NCBI GenBank assembly: GCA_003833135.1
Contig: QZLH01000011.1
Span: 221,536 to 285,535 of the forward strand
From: Oehlia diaphana
Lineage: Eukaryota; Glomeromycota; Glomeromycetes; Glomerales; Glomeraceae
Length of the DNA stretch: 64,000 nucleotides
Direction: 5' to 3'
The notes beneath the pieces are model-generated. The model was given only the letters and a program-made list of their open reading frames with translations, was not told the origin of the DNA and did not search any database. Position 1 is the first letter of the stretch. Each line of letters begins with the position of its first letter. Made by a program: the position numbers and the translations under genes. This document shows positions 33,815 through 45,467 of this stretch, piece after piece.

Positions 33815-35769
33815 TTAAATAGGAGTCATTTTATTGTTTTTAATACTTTCCGGTAGACGTAGTTGATAATCTAAATTGTAAATTAATGTTAGAATCAACA
33901 TTGTACAATATATACACACACATGATAATTACCTCCATTTTGAGTAATATATCTAACCCAAGGTAAAGCTTGATAACCACTTTTTTCAACAATTTTTAAA
34001 TAACGTACTTGAATACCCGAAGTTGTAAAATATGGTATTTCAAATTTTACTCCAATAGGAGGCTTTTTATCAGGATCATCAACTACAAATTATTTAATAA
34101 TAAAAATATTTATGTTTATTCCCCAAATATTAACATAAATTTTGGTACTTACCATTTTTAACGGAGGGTAACCCAAAATGAGCTCTCATTAAAAATTCTT
34201 TACCGCCTTGGAATTGTTTAATCTTCCATACAAGACATGATTTTTCTGGAGCATAATGAACCGATCCAATACTACTCTATAATAAGATAACATTATTTTA
34301 AAAGAAATGTTGAAGAGCTAAGTAAAGCTCAAATGAACAATATTATTATTTTTACATACCCTAAATTTTGGAGAGTCAGCATCATCTGGCACAGGCACAT
34401 ATATTTCAACATTATTTGCAGTAGAACGTCTTTTAAATTGAGCTTTTGCTTTAATCATATATTCTATTCTAGAGCCAGTATAACTTTCTACGAGAGCTTC
34501 AACCCAAATCAAAGGTTTAACCTAATAAATTATCCCGATAAGTTTAATCTTCGATCAAATAAATTCAATTAAATCTTTTTTTACCTGCGTATTCAAACGA
34601 TAGCTCATTAATTCAAATTCGCCATCAGGAGGTATAAAAGAAATGGTACGATCATTTTCAAATCTAGATAATCTGACACACTGATGAAACTTAACATCTT
34701 CCATTTCAATAGCTTTTCCTCTTGAAGCAGAACGTCCAGTACTTTCAAACATAACTTTATCATTTAAACCTAATCTTAATTCTGGCATACCACTTAAATA
34801 ACATTTCATTTTAATTACTCCGAGAATTTCACTACGTAATACATTTCCGTTTGCATTAACTAATAAATTTACAGATTCAATTACATCTAAAAATACTTCG
34901 TTCTTCCTATATTTTATTCCTTCTGATCTCCATGACACTGCATTTGTAACAGCCATTGGTGGTCTTACTTGAATTTCTAATTTATGTGATTCTTGAGTTA
35001 TATACCTAATTATAATTTTTTTTTTTTTTTGGTGTTGTAGAATTAGTTAAAATTCTATTAATAAAAAGATTAATTTAATAATTTCTTGACTTACTCTTGT
35101 AATATTTTTGTTTCGGTAGTTTGTGGATAACCAAAATCCATCATTTCATCCAAAAGTTCATAAATAATTACAAAATTATCTCTGATTGATTCTTCCTCAA
35201 GTTCCTTAAAATATTCTGTAAAAACCTTTTTAAAATAAATTTATATTAATGAATAAATAAGATTACATTTATGCATCTTTTTATGTTTTGGCTACATTTA
35301 TAATTTCAAAGATCAAAGAATCAAAACATAAATAAAATTAAAAAACTCAAATTTTGATTTACCTCTGTCAATTTATGAAGGAATAAAAGAATTGTTGTAG
35401 CATTTGAATTTTTCTTTGTTATAGCCAATACTGCTCAGAATAAAATATAAATGATATATGTGAAGGAAAAATAATCGAATTTAATATATCGTTTAATTCC
35501 TATGCTCTAGCCAAACCATAGGTTCTATACATTCTGATTAAAATAAACCTTCTTTCTGGAAAAAGGATACGGTATAAATTATTATGTCGTATATACAGAT
35601 AATTGACACCTTCATGTGTAAAACAAGGAGTTGGAGCTTGTTGTTCTTCCTCAGCCTCTAACACAAGTGGCATAAATTTCTCAACGGCAGACATTGGTAT
35701 GTCCCCACGATAATTTCGTGATATGAGAACCTTTCCTTTAAGATCTAATACAAATACAGCTGAAGCCAT
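33815..35769 (-). CDS. APM1: AP-1 clathrin adaptor complex subunit mu
   Basis: Eight exons (35571-35769, 35363-35430, 35095-35225, 34585-35005, 34360-34521, 34153-34276, 33933-34082, 33815-33870) give 436 residues. The N-terminal longin-like domain ([39 protein letters not shown]) is followed by [13 protein letters not shown] and the mu-homology domain that binds YxxPhi sorting signals ([34 protein letters not shown]). AP-1 sorts cargo between the trans-Golgi and endosomes. The text fits AP-1 better than AP-2. The family normally ends soon after DYQLR; here a thirteen-residue tail [13 protein letters not shown] follows. Intron 1 has a U12-type donor. The gene is divergent from PIG-B, with 143 bp between starts. 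Confidence 0.93.
35431..35570 (-). other. Candidate U12-type GT-AG intron (AP-1 mu)
   Basis: 140 nt intron with donor GTATCCTTTTT, a full U12 match, and end GAGCAG. TTCCTTCAC (8 of 9 to the branch consensus) lies at 35460-35468 on the complement, about 30 nt from the 3' end, a little farther than usual. The junction gives NNLYLLAITKKN, conserved in AP-1 mu. Confidence 0.8.
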
Positions 35770-35912
35770 CTTTTATTACAATTTATCTTAAAAACGTAAA
35801 AAATTAAATTTTCCAGGAAAATAGCCCAATTTATGATTGATATCTTGTGTAACACCAATTTTTTTTTTTTTTTTTAAGTTTTATCACTGTGATATTCATA
35901 AAAAATTTAAAC

Positions 35913-38180
35913 ATGAATAAATTAAATTATCGCAAAAAAACCGACACGTCAAATGTAATTGAACAGAAAGAAAATTTTATTGAAGAAAATGAAGAAAATT
36001 TTAAAGAAAAGAAACCATTAAATTTAATTTTAAATAATCAAAATCGATTATTAAGTTGTTTAATTTTATTCCGAATAATAAATGCTATATTTACGAAAAC
36101 ATATTTCAATCCCGACGAATATTGGCAATCAGTTGAAGTTGCCCATTATTTAGTTTTTGGATATCCTAAACTCTTTTATTTAGTTTTTTGTTTTGTAAAA
36201 AAAAAATATACAGTATCATATTATTTCTTAATAAATTTTTTTTTTTTTTTTTTTACATACGGATATTTGACCTGGGAATGGAAGGAGAAAATAAGAAGTG
36301 TCGTTCATCCTTTATTATTCGCAACTCTTTATAAAAATTTGGCAATTCTCGGTCTCGACAAAGGGAACTTGTTTGTAATATCTTGATTCAAGAATTAATT
36401 GAGATTTGAAAATACTTTGATTTATTATTTATTGATATCTAATAGATTAATTTGTAACTAGATATATGCTCCAAGAATTTTTCAAGCGGTATTTGCAGGT
36501 ATAGGAGATTTGTATACTTATAAGTTAGCAAAAAAGTTATTTAATGAATCAACCGCAAATTGGACTGTATCCTTTCTTATTTCTGGCAAAAATGTATATC
36601 AAAAAAGATACATATGTATATATATAATTTTATATTAGACTTTAATAATATAATAATTTGACGCGTTTTTTTTATAATTATAATAGCTTTTCTGTTCTAT
36701 TGTTTCTTGGTTCAATTTCTTTTGTTCGATAAGGATGTTATCGAATAGCATTGAAACTGTAATGACTACTGTGGCATTATATTATTGGCCATGGCCCTCT
36801 TTTTCAAATTTTAAGAGTTGGAATGATCGAATAAAGTATAACTTCTTTTTTATAATTATAATAACCGTGTATATGCTAATTATTAATTATAATTTTATAT
36901 CAATCATATAGAGCATTACGCATCTCGTTAACTTTAGCAGCAATTTGTTGTATTCTCCGTCCAACTAATGTTATAGTTTGGGGATTTCTTGGTATACAGT
37001 TATTATGGAAAACGAGGGAACATCTTATCTCTATTATTTTAAACACGCTGTTTATCACGTAAGTTCTTAAATAGGTTTGTAATTTAAGCGGTATATGATT
37101 TATTAATGTCATATTCTCAATTTTAGAATTATTGCAATTTCAACGATAGTCTTAGTCGATTATACATTTTATGGTGAAATAGTGTTTGTACCGATTAATT
37201 TTTTGTATGTTAATGTAATACAATCAATTTCGCTATTTTACGGTTCGCATCCATGGCATTGGTATTTATCACAGGGTATACCATTTATTACAACTACATT
37301 ATTACCATTCATACTTAAAGGCATATATGATATTTATAATGATAAAAAATTTCCTTCTTATCATCATCAATCTGTTAAAACATTAATTTGGTTAATTATA
37401 TTAATGGTTTTTAGTTATAGTTTATTAAGTCATAAAGAATTTAGGTTTATATATCCATTATTACCTATTATGATAATGTGCGCGGGATATTGTTTACGCG
37501 AAATTACTTTAAGATATCAAAAAAAAATGTCGAGAATAATTGTGATATCTTTGATAATTACCAACATACCATTAGCTTTTTATGCGAATATTATACATCA
37601 GCGTGGTGTTGTGGATGTTATGAATTATTTAAGAAATGAAGCTAGATCAGGAAAAGTTCATGAAATAGGATTTTTGATGCCTTGTAATTCAACTCCCTTT
37701 TATAGTAATTTTCATTTTAATTTATCCATGTGGTATTTAACTTGCGATCCTCCTTTAATGAGGTAGGTTTATTTACACGTTTTTTGATGTATATTATAAT
37801 ATTTCAAAAAAAAATTTTTTTTTTTCTTTAGTAAAGAGATTGATATTGAAAATTATGTTGATGAAGCCGATCAATTTTATAATAATCCACACGAATTCCT
37901 TAAAACATATTTTGAGCCAATTAATTCAACATTATCGTCTACTGATTTAAAACTTCGTAAATGGCCAAATTATTTGATAATGTTTGAAGCTTTATTACCC
38001 AATTTAAATCATTTTCTCGAAAAACTAGATTACAGAGAGGTAAGTTATTAAACTTTTTTTTTCATTTTTGTTGTGCTAATTAATAAACACTTAATAATTT
38101 AGTGCGCGAGATTTTTTAATTCTCATTTTATTGATGATTGGAGAAGGAGAGGTGATGTGATAGCTTTTTGTAAAAATTAA
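35913..38180 (+). CDS. GPI10: GPI mannosyltransferase 3 (PIG-B/Gpi10)
   Basis: Eight exons (35913-36160, 36257-36374, 36462-36566, 36687-36835, 36912-37058, 37127-37762, 37832-38039, 38103-38180) code for 562 residues. It adds the third mannose of the GPI core in the ER membrane (GT22 family). Conserved text: TYFNPDEYWQSVEVAHYLVF, YGYLTWEWKEKIRSVVHPLL, then many hydrophobic segments, SLFYGSHPWHWYLSQGIP and YSLLSHKEFRFIYPLLP. The first ATG in frame is at 35913. Two introns carry U12-type signals. For the first, no AG acceptor lies near the required junction, yet AT-AC ends restore VFGYGYLTWEW exactly. Reading through that intron also stays open but would insert a 32-residue phenylalanine-rich segment into a conserved motif. 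Confidence 0.93.
36161..36256 (+). other. Candidate U12-type AT-AC intron (PIG-B intron 1)
   Basis: 96 nt. The donor ATATCCTAAA matches ATATCCTTT in seven of nine positions and the intron ends TTTAC. TTTCTTAAT at 36224-36232 resembles the branch consensus (7 of 9), with the A 25 nt from the 3' end. Removing these bases gives GG+A, so the frame reads the conserved VFGYGYLTWEW. There is no AG within the last 40 bases that could serve instead. Confidence 0.82.
36567..36686 (+). other. Candidate U12-type GT-AG intron (PIG-B intron 3)
   Basis: 120 nt. The donor GTATCCTTTC matches the U12 consensus fully over nine bases. TAATTTGAC near 36654-36662 is the best branch candidate (6 of 9), with the A 25 nt from the TAATAG end. 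The exons join in phase 0 between NWT and LFCSIVSW. Confidence 0.75.
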
Positions 38181-38561
38181 TATGGTGATCTAACTTTAAT
38201 AACTTTTGTAAAAATTACAATGGTAATTCAACTTTGCAAATAACCAATGTTTCCAATTCAAATTTCTTTATTTGAAGATATGAGTTAGAGTATTAGTAAA
38301 ATTGATATTATTATATTATTATTTTTTTATTATTATTTTAAATCTCTAATAATTTCCCCTTTTTACACGCAATTCATTTTAATAAATATTAATTCAAAAG
38401 GAAATCGATTTTTATAAAAATGCGTGAAACACTACTATACTAATGAGAAAAGAAAGATATTATGAATAATTCACGGAATTATGCATAATTAATAATGATG
38501 GAAAGTATAAATAAATGCCCAACAAAAACATATAAATAAAAATAGAATACAGTGTTCACTA
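38181..38561. other. Convergent intergenic region
   Basis: Between the PIG-B and proline/alanine-rich protein stops. A/T-rich, with an AATAAA-like run near 38510-38540. No gene is seen. Confidence 0.45.
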
Positions 38562-40948
38562 TCATGGTCCACCATCTGCCGGTGGTGGTGCACCTGCTGG
38601 TGCTGCTCCTGGTGCTGCTCCTGGTGCTGGTGCTCCACCTGGTGCTGGTGCTTCACCTGGTGCTCCAGGTGCTTTTGCTCCAGCTGGTGCTGGTGCTCCA
38701 TTTGCTGGTGCTGGTGCTGGTGCTCCTCCCGGTGCTGGCGCTCCACCTGGTGCTGGTGCTCCACCTGCTGGTGCTGGTGCTTCACCTGGTGCTCCAGGTG
38801 CTTTTGCTCCAGCTGGAGCTGGTGCTGGTGCTCCATTTGCTGGAGCTGGAGCTGGAGCTGGAGCTGGAGCTGGAGCTGGCGCTCCTCCTGGTGCTGGTGC
38901 TCCACCTGCTGGTGCTGGTGCTTCACCTGGTGCTCCAGGTGCTTTTGCTCCAGGTGCTGGTGCTCCATTTGCTGGTGCTGGTGCTGGTGCTCCATTTGCT
39001 GGAGCTGGTGCTGGTGCTCCATTTGCTGGAGCTGGTGCTGGTGCTCCATTTGCTGGTGCTGGCGCTCCGCCCGGTGCTGGTGCTCCATCTGCTGGTGCTG
39101 GCGGTGCAGGTGTTCCATCTGCTGGTGGTGTTTCACCTGGTGCTGGTGTTGCTGGATTAGTATCATCTGTTGGTACTGGTGGAGTTAGATCCGGGCGTGT
39201 TATATTAAATGGACATGGAAAATCTATAACTGGTATTGATGTTGTTGGTTTTTTAACCCAATCTAATCCCATAATTAACATTTTTATCTCAACTCTAAGT
39301 TTTAAACTGTGTTCCTGTGGTTGAGTACATGATTCAATAAGATTTTGAAGTATTGGATCGTTCTGCCCTGAAGATTCATAAATAATCGGAATAGGAATTG
39401 ATACTGTTGATGTTGCTCTTCCTGGTATTGAAAACCCTTTTTTGGCACCAGAAGAAATTTTTTTTTGATTTACTATATCAAGGACCTAAATAAAATAATG
39501 AAAATAAAAAAAGAAGTTAGTTATATGAATGAATGAATAAATAAAGACTAATAAATAAAAAAAATTCTCACATCAATTTGAAATGAATTAAATTTATAAG
39601 GTAACCAATTCTCTCTATTATCCAATTGAAATTGAAATTCCATCGGCAATTTTACAACTGTAGGAGCTGTAGTAATTTCTGCATTTCCCGCCGAAGATGG
39701 TGATAAAAATGTAACAACAGGAATTCGTGGCCACACAAAATACATGCCAGCTGCCAATAACACTAAAATAGTAAAAGTTATTATAACACACGTTTTTCTT
39801 GAACAGAAAGCACATCTTCGTTCCTTTTTAGGGGTTACTACATAATGATCTCCGGACGTTGATTGTCGAGTTCCCTTTCCATTACCCGAATCAACATTCA
39901 GAGCATATGGATTTGGATCATGTGATCCATCGGGTCCTGTAAGAGTATTGTTGCGGGAATCCGTATCATTATATTTTTCATCGTTCTGAAAATTATTATT
40001 GAAATCATTATAAACATCATATTGTGGTTGTGTATTTTGTGAATAATCTTGATGATAATTATTATGTGTATCATATTGTGGTTGTGTATTTTGTGAATAA
40101 TCTTGATAATTATTTTGTGCGTCATATTGTGGTTGTGTGTTTTGTGAATAATCTTGGTAATTATTTTGTGCGTCATATTCTCGTTGTGTATCTTGATAAT
40201 TATTTTGTGAATAGTCTTGATAATAATTATCTCCCATGTTATCTGACATATAATTATTTTCGTTCTGATCAATTAATGGTACACCTTGTTGAGATGATCC
40301 TGTTGTAAGTCCTGTCGCACTATTATGTGTATTTGTAGAAGCAGCAAAAGGAGAAGGTGGGTATGGATATTCATATTCATTATATATTAATGATTGACGA
40401 CGTGGTTCCGTCGTTTCTAAAGGTTGTTCTTGATAATATCGCATATTATTTGAAGGAGTAAATCCAGCAACACTAGGTTGAGAATAAATGGAAGAGACTA
40501 CAGATTCGCTGTCATCATCATCTGGTGTTCGACCTTGTGATGGACCTAAAAAGTATACCAACCAATCATTATTTGTTATGTTCATATTTTCCCCCTTTTC
40601 AACAATTCCTCGACAAGTTATTCAATTATTTAAAATCTATCATTATATTATCCAATCTTTAGAAACATATGAAATAGATTTAAAATTGAACCTTTTTTTT
40701 CGCTTGTCTCGTTAGCAACCGATTTCTCCTTAATGAATAAAGTAAAAAAATAGATAAAGTAAAATACCTTTTATATTTGGATTTGGTGATGAATAAGGGT
40801 TACGAAGTGGAGGTCTATAACCATCATTTTGCATTCGTGGATTAGAAGGTAATTGTCCTTGTTGATAACCATCAATATATCCTTGATATTGATTACCGAA
40901 TCCATTATTATTGTAATTTTGATCTCTAGGATCTTGACGGTAAGACAT
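38562..40948 (-). CDS. Single-pass membrane protein with Pro/Ala-rich C-terminal tail
   Basis: Three exons (40768-40948, 39572-40545, 38562-39485) code for 692 residues. Residues 1-310 are Asn/Gln/Tyr-rich and include an imperfect repeat of about 17 residues ([17 protein letters not shown], four units or so). A basic CysCys stretch precedes one membrane segment near 314-334 ([20 protein letters not shown]). Residues about 335-470 may form a LEA2-like beta domain, seen in fungal proteins of this build; this is tentative. From about 480 to the end the chain is almost only P, A and G, with repeats of the type [12 protein letters not shown]. The tail faces the outside if the short N-terminal side is cytosolic, so it could be a wall- or interface-exposed region. 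No function is established. Confidence 0.78.
38570..39130. repeat. GC-rich coding minisatellite
   Basis: Tandem array based on GGTGCTGGTGCTCCA and variants, with a purer GGAGCT run near 38840-38878. It encodes the Pro/Ala/Gly tail on the minus strand. It is the GC-richest block of the window. Long open frames in the other phases are by-products of the repeat. Confidence 0.9.
39985..40240. repeat. Coding tandem repeat of about 51-54 bp
   Basis: Imperfect units containing TTGTGAATAATCTTGATAAT and TCATATTGTGGTTGTGT encode the Asn/Gln/Tyr-rich repeat of the membrane protein. Four units are readable; length polymorphism is likely. Confidence 0.75.
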
Positions 40949-43594
40949 AATTTTTGATATTAATATATATATAACATAAAAGCCTAATTAGTATAAGCTA
41001 TTATGTTATGAAAATTTATATGTTTTTTCGAACAAGTTGGTATAGGAAGGGATAGAGTCTTGCTTTTCTCGTATTAACACTGCATAAAAAAAAAGTATAA
41101 TTAATGAAAAAACTCGAAATATTAACGATAAAACAACTCTAGTGTAACTTGGACGTTTGGCATGGTTTGCTGCAAACTTTAGATTAACATTTCTAAACCG
41201 AACTTAAAACGGTTCCCTACCTTTAAAATTTACAAGTCTAGTGTTTAAAATAGGAGAAATTAATAAGCTCTACGAAAAATAACGGTATAAAATGTAAAGT
41301 CGAGTCTAAGGGATGGACAAAAAGAGGGGACGTTAATTACTAGGTAGTTAAATAAAAAGAAAAGGATATAGAAAAGAAGAATAAGAAGAATACCTCGCTT
41401 TGTTAATGAAATTTTTTACGTGGTGCGACAATAAAAAATATTAGACTATATAAATATTTATGCAAATGTGACATTTTAAGTTTTATCTTAGTGGTGATTA
41501 TGTACACGAACACAAAAATAGTAATGAAACTTATTTATAATATATATACAGTAAAAATAAATTAATCTATACTCAAATTAGTTAAAAAAAAAAAAATAAT
41601 TTATTAAAAAAAAAAAAAACAAAAAAAAAAATTTGAACGCCCCAGCCTTTTTTGAAACTTTTTAGGAGTCAGTGTGGCCCTTCCCGATTGATGATCAAGT
41701 TCATCAGTTGAAACTTTGGAAATTTGATCGATATTCCACATCAAAAATTTGTTTGTGGCGCAGCTACTAATTATAGATGCCCGGCATACCCCCTTAAAAA
41801 ACTGACCGCCTGACCCAGTCCTTCAACAACTCCCGATCTTTAATTAGTTAGGCTGTTTTATATGAACTAAAAATTGCATAATGAATTCACGCATATTAAT
41901 TTTTTAAAAGGTAATCGAATTTGGTTGCTACATTTTTTTAGTTGCTAAAATTAAAGTCTAGAGTCAAACATTAACCGGTTTTTTTAAAATAAACTTCAAT
42001 AAACTAAGCAATATTAATAAAATAATGAATAAAAAGTAAAGAGGTAGTTAGAAGATTCTATATTTAGTATATATATGGCTTATGACCAAAATAAAGTATT
42101 ACGTGATTTGATGAAATGTACATGCTACGGTATTTATATATTTATTATATATAATTTATATAGCATTAATATATAGAAGTTTGTATTTACTTTTTTATTG
42201 CATTTTTTTTACTAAAATAAAAAATATACATAAATTTTGAGTTTCATAACTCCGATTCCTTCCAAGTTCCAATATTGGATACTGGTTAGGTTTCAAAGTT
42301 TTGTTTCAAAACTTCGATTTTTCTTTTTTTTTAAAAAAAGAAACGTTATTTTTGTAGGCTTACTATTTTCTATACTAATCCATCTAATCGAAATCCTGAA
42401 ATAAAATATGTTAGGATTAATTACATTAAATACTTTAAATTATTAGATGCCAATAATTTTAAAAATATTTGAAAACATAAAAATAAATATTAATGTATCA
42501 AATTCCATTTTAAAATTTATTTTATTTATTAATCCCTGTCGCACTAAGTGTACTCATGATTTTCCCCGAGTGCTAATTTTTGTAAATTGCGTAGATAGCT
42601 GGGAAAATCTTTAAAATAATTAAATAGTTTAAATAGTTAATCTTGATGAGTGACATGCTCCAGAGGATTTACCATGAAAAGGCTAATTTAATAACAAAAT
42701 TAAATCGTAAATATTAACATTTGTAAATTTTAATAATAAAAATTTATATACTATTTTTTCAATTATTTAAAAAAAGTAATTTATGTAATTTTATCAACTG
42801 ATTTACAAATCTTATATATTACATTTTTTCATATAGCTAATATATTCTAATAATCCAATTTTTTTAATTTCAAATAAAATATAAATAGTTGATTTTATAA
42901 AATAATGATTGTAAAAAAAATAAGCAATCTGAATAGTAAATCATATTCCTATTTTATTTTCTAATTTTTTATATTATTGCAGAATTGATTATATAAATTT
43001 ATTAGACCAATTTCATTTTAATGTATAATATATGAATTTATTATTAAATATAGTTATATATATAATAATAAAATAATAATAATAAATCAGTACATATAGC
43101 TGTAGTTTTATAATTTTAATAATATAAAACTTTTAAAAAAAAACTCTTATTTAGTTTATTAGTTATTTAATACAATTTTATTTATATATATTTATTATAC
43201 TTAATATCTTTATTCAAATAAAATTATAATATATATAAGTAATAATTCTATAAATAATATTACTTAAATAAAACAACAATTGGCTTTAAATTTACATTTC
43301 CAATATTCTATATTATGAAAAATAAATGTTATTTAAAAATAAATAAATATTAAATTTAAAACTGCCTGGTTTTAACTAAACTAAAAATTAGTAAGTTTAA
43401 AATTAAATTAAAATAAACAGATTAGAATTAGGAAATTTATTATATAGTAAAAAAGTACCTTTTATTAAATCATTAAATATTATAGTAATTATTATTACTA
43501 TTAGGTAAAATTTAAAATTAAAAATACAATTCCTATTTTTAATATTTTTAGCCCCTTAAATGTTTAACTAAGAAAATTTTGCAAAACATATTTT
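40949..43594. other. Long gene-free AT-rich stretch
   Basis: The 2.6 kb between the membrane protein and ASA1 genes shows no coding frame with conserved features on either strand. Most is extreme A/T. A block of clearly higher GC lies at about 41630-41850, with GCGCAGCTACTAATTATAG and GCCCGGCATACCCCC; it is a candidate relic or RNA but I cannot name it. Confidence 0.55.
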
Positions 43595-45280
43595 TTAATA
43601 AATTTTCCATAAACTAATTTTATTATCTTTTCCACCACCTAATAAAAAATGATCTTGAATATCATTTTCAGTTAAAGAATCACTATCCTCATATGAAAAA
43701 ATATAAGTAAATGCTAATGAATAAACACTTTCTTTATGATATGATAATATTGCTAATGGTTTCATAGTTTTTGAAGAAAAAATACGTATACTATAAAAAA
43801 AAAAATATAAACAGAAATATAATATCAATATATATTTTAAGTTCATATTAACAAATTTGAATGGTGTTAGATATATACTTTGAATCCCATCCAGCGGTAG
43901 CAAAAATTTTTGAATCAGATCGTATTTTAATATCAGCAACTCCAGAATACTTTATTACGATATTATTGATTAAAGGTTCTTTTTCAAAGTTCTAGAAATC
44001 CAAAATATAAATCATTAATCAAGTTGAAGATACTTTGTTTTAATTATATATTTACCTCATCAAAAATATATTTTACAATTTTATTATCTCCTGCAGTAGA
44101 AATTGCAAATTTTCGATTCATTGAAACATCCAACGCTAATGCTAATGTTGTAATAAAGAAATTAATAACTTATTAAAAAATTTGCACTATATCATTTTAA
44201 AAACAGACCTGTTTCCTTATGTTCCTTTACGATCCATAATTGTTTAAAAGAAAATAACCAATTACTAACATTATTGTCAGATTTATTAGGAGTTAATGTC
44301 CATAAAATTAAACCACCATTTTCATATACTGCTAAAAGTAAAAATCTAGATTTGATTGTTGGATGTTGAAAAAATTTCATAGCCATGCAATAACCTTTAT
44401 TATAATAAATTTTGACAATTTTCTTAGAAAAAAAAAAAATCAAACAAGGAAAAAAAAATTTAACTGAAACAAACTGATACCTATTTCCTGTTTTATATCA
44501 GGTTCTACTGAGGTTATAAATTGTTGATTTGAAAGATCCCATATATCAATCTGAAAAAAAACCACATCAAAAATTATCCTAAGAATACGGAATTACTCTA
44601 ATACATACAGCAGTAGATTCTTTTGAACTTGGTACTGCGATCAAAATATCTTGATTATTATCTCCTTTGTAAAAAATCTTTGTTAAAAACATATATTAGA
44701 TCTAGTAAACTTCACATAATTATATTACCTTTAAAGCAATAATCAAATTTACAAAAATTCAATGAATTTACTGACAAACTTTTTTCGAGTTTGGATAATA
44801 ATTCATCAGAATCTTTCTGCTCATTATTTTCATCTTCTTCATTAATTTCTTCAATCTTTTCTTCTGTTTTAGTAAAATTTGAAGAATTTTGATCAATTTT
44901 CCAAACTTTTAATAAATTATCTCTACCATGGCTTTAATAAAGGAAATTAGAACATTAATAAACTAAAATTTTAAAGAAAAAAGATTAAAAGTTTACCTGA
45001 TCAATTTGTCATTTAAAACTAAACATCTTAGAATTCCTTTATTATGTGCTTTAAATTTTAATATGGGACGCTTTATTTTCATGTCCCATATGATGATATT
45101 CCCTTCAGCATCCCTATTTTTATTTATGAATTAAGATCTAATAATTAAGTCAAAAATAAAAATGGCAAAAAAACTTTACCCAGAAATTAATTTAGCATTG
45201 TTTTGATAAAATTCCAAATGATTTATCTGATCTTCATGTCCGCGAAATATATATATTGGTGTAGGAGGCGTTGCACTCAT
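43595..45280 (-). CDS. ASA1: ASTRA-associated protein 1 / GNB1L-like WD40 protein
   Basis: Nine exons (45180-45280, 44997-45113, 44729-44931, 44609-44664, 44481-44550, 44209-44394, 44056-44141, 43879-43991, 43595-43790) give 375 residues. The start TPPTPIYIFRGHEDQINHLE, the repeat SGDAEGNIIIWDMKIKRP and the end FLLGGGKDNKISLWKIY match Asa1/GNB1L, a seven-blade WD40 protein that helps the TTT/ASTRA complex mature PI3K-like kinases such as TOR and Mec1. A low-complexity acidic insert (EEINEEDENNEQKDSDE) interrupts blade three. The text between blades is only weakly conserved, as usual for this family. It is divergent from the importin gene, 187 bp apart. Confidence 0.85.
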
Positions 45281-45467
45281 TTTGTAAATTCCGAAGTTTC
45301 TAATCTTTCATTTACAAAGGTATTATTATCGCAATTCAGATCCTGCCGATCAAACTCACCGTATTACCGATAATCCGGGAATTAACCAATCAAATCAATT
45401 CATAAAAAATATTTAGTTCGTTTTTTTTCGCGTGTAGCGAAAAGAGGATCATATTTTATAAATTAAA

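Noticed and set aside
38489..39166. Two long open frames overlapping the Pro/Ala tail, one antisense and leucine/valine-rich, one in another minus frame and His/Gln-rich
   Set aside because: They are by-products of a GC-rich repeat whose unit lacks stops in several frames; only the spliced minus-strand frame joins to a membrane protein.
40024..40308. Open frame on the plus strand opposite the Asn/Gln/Tyr repeat
   Set aside because: Antisense shadow of the coding tandem repeat.
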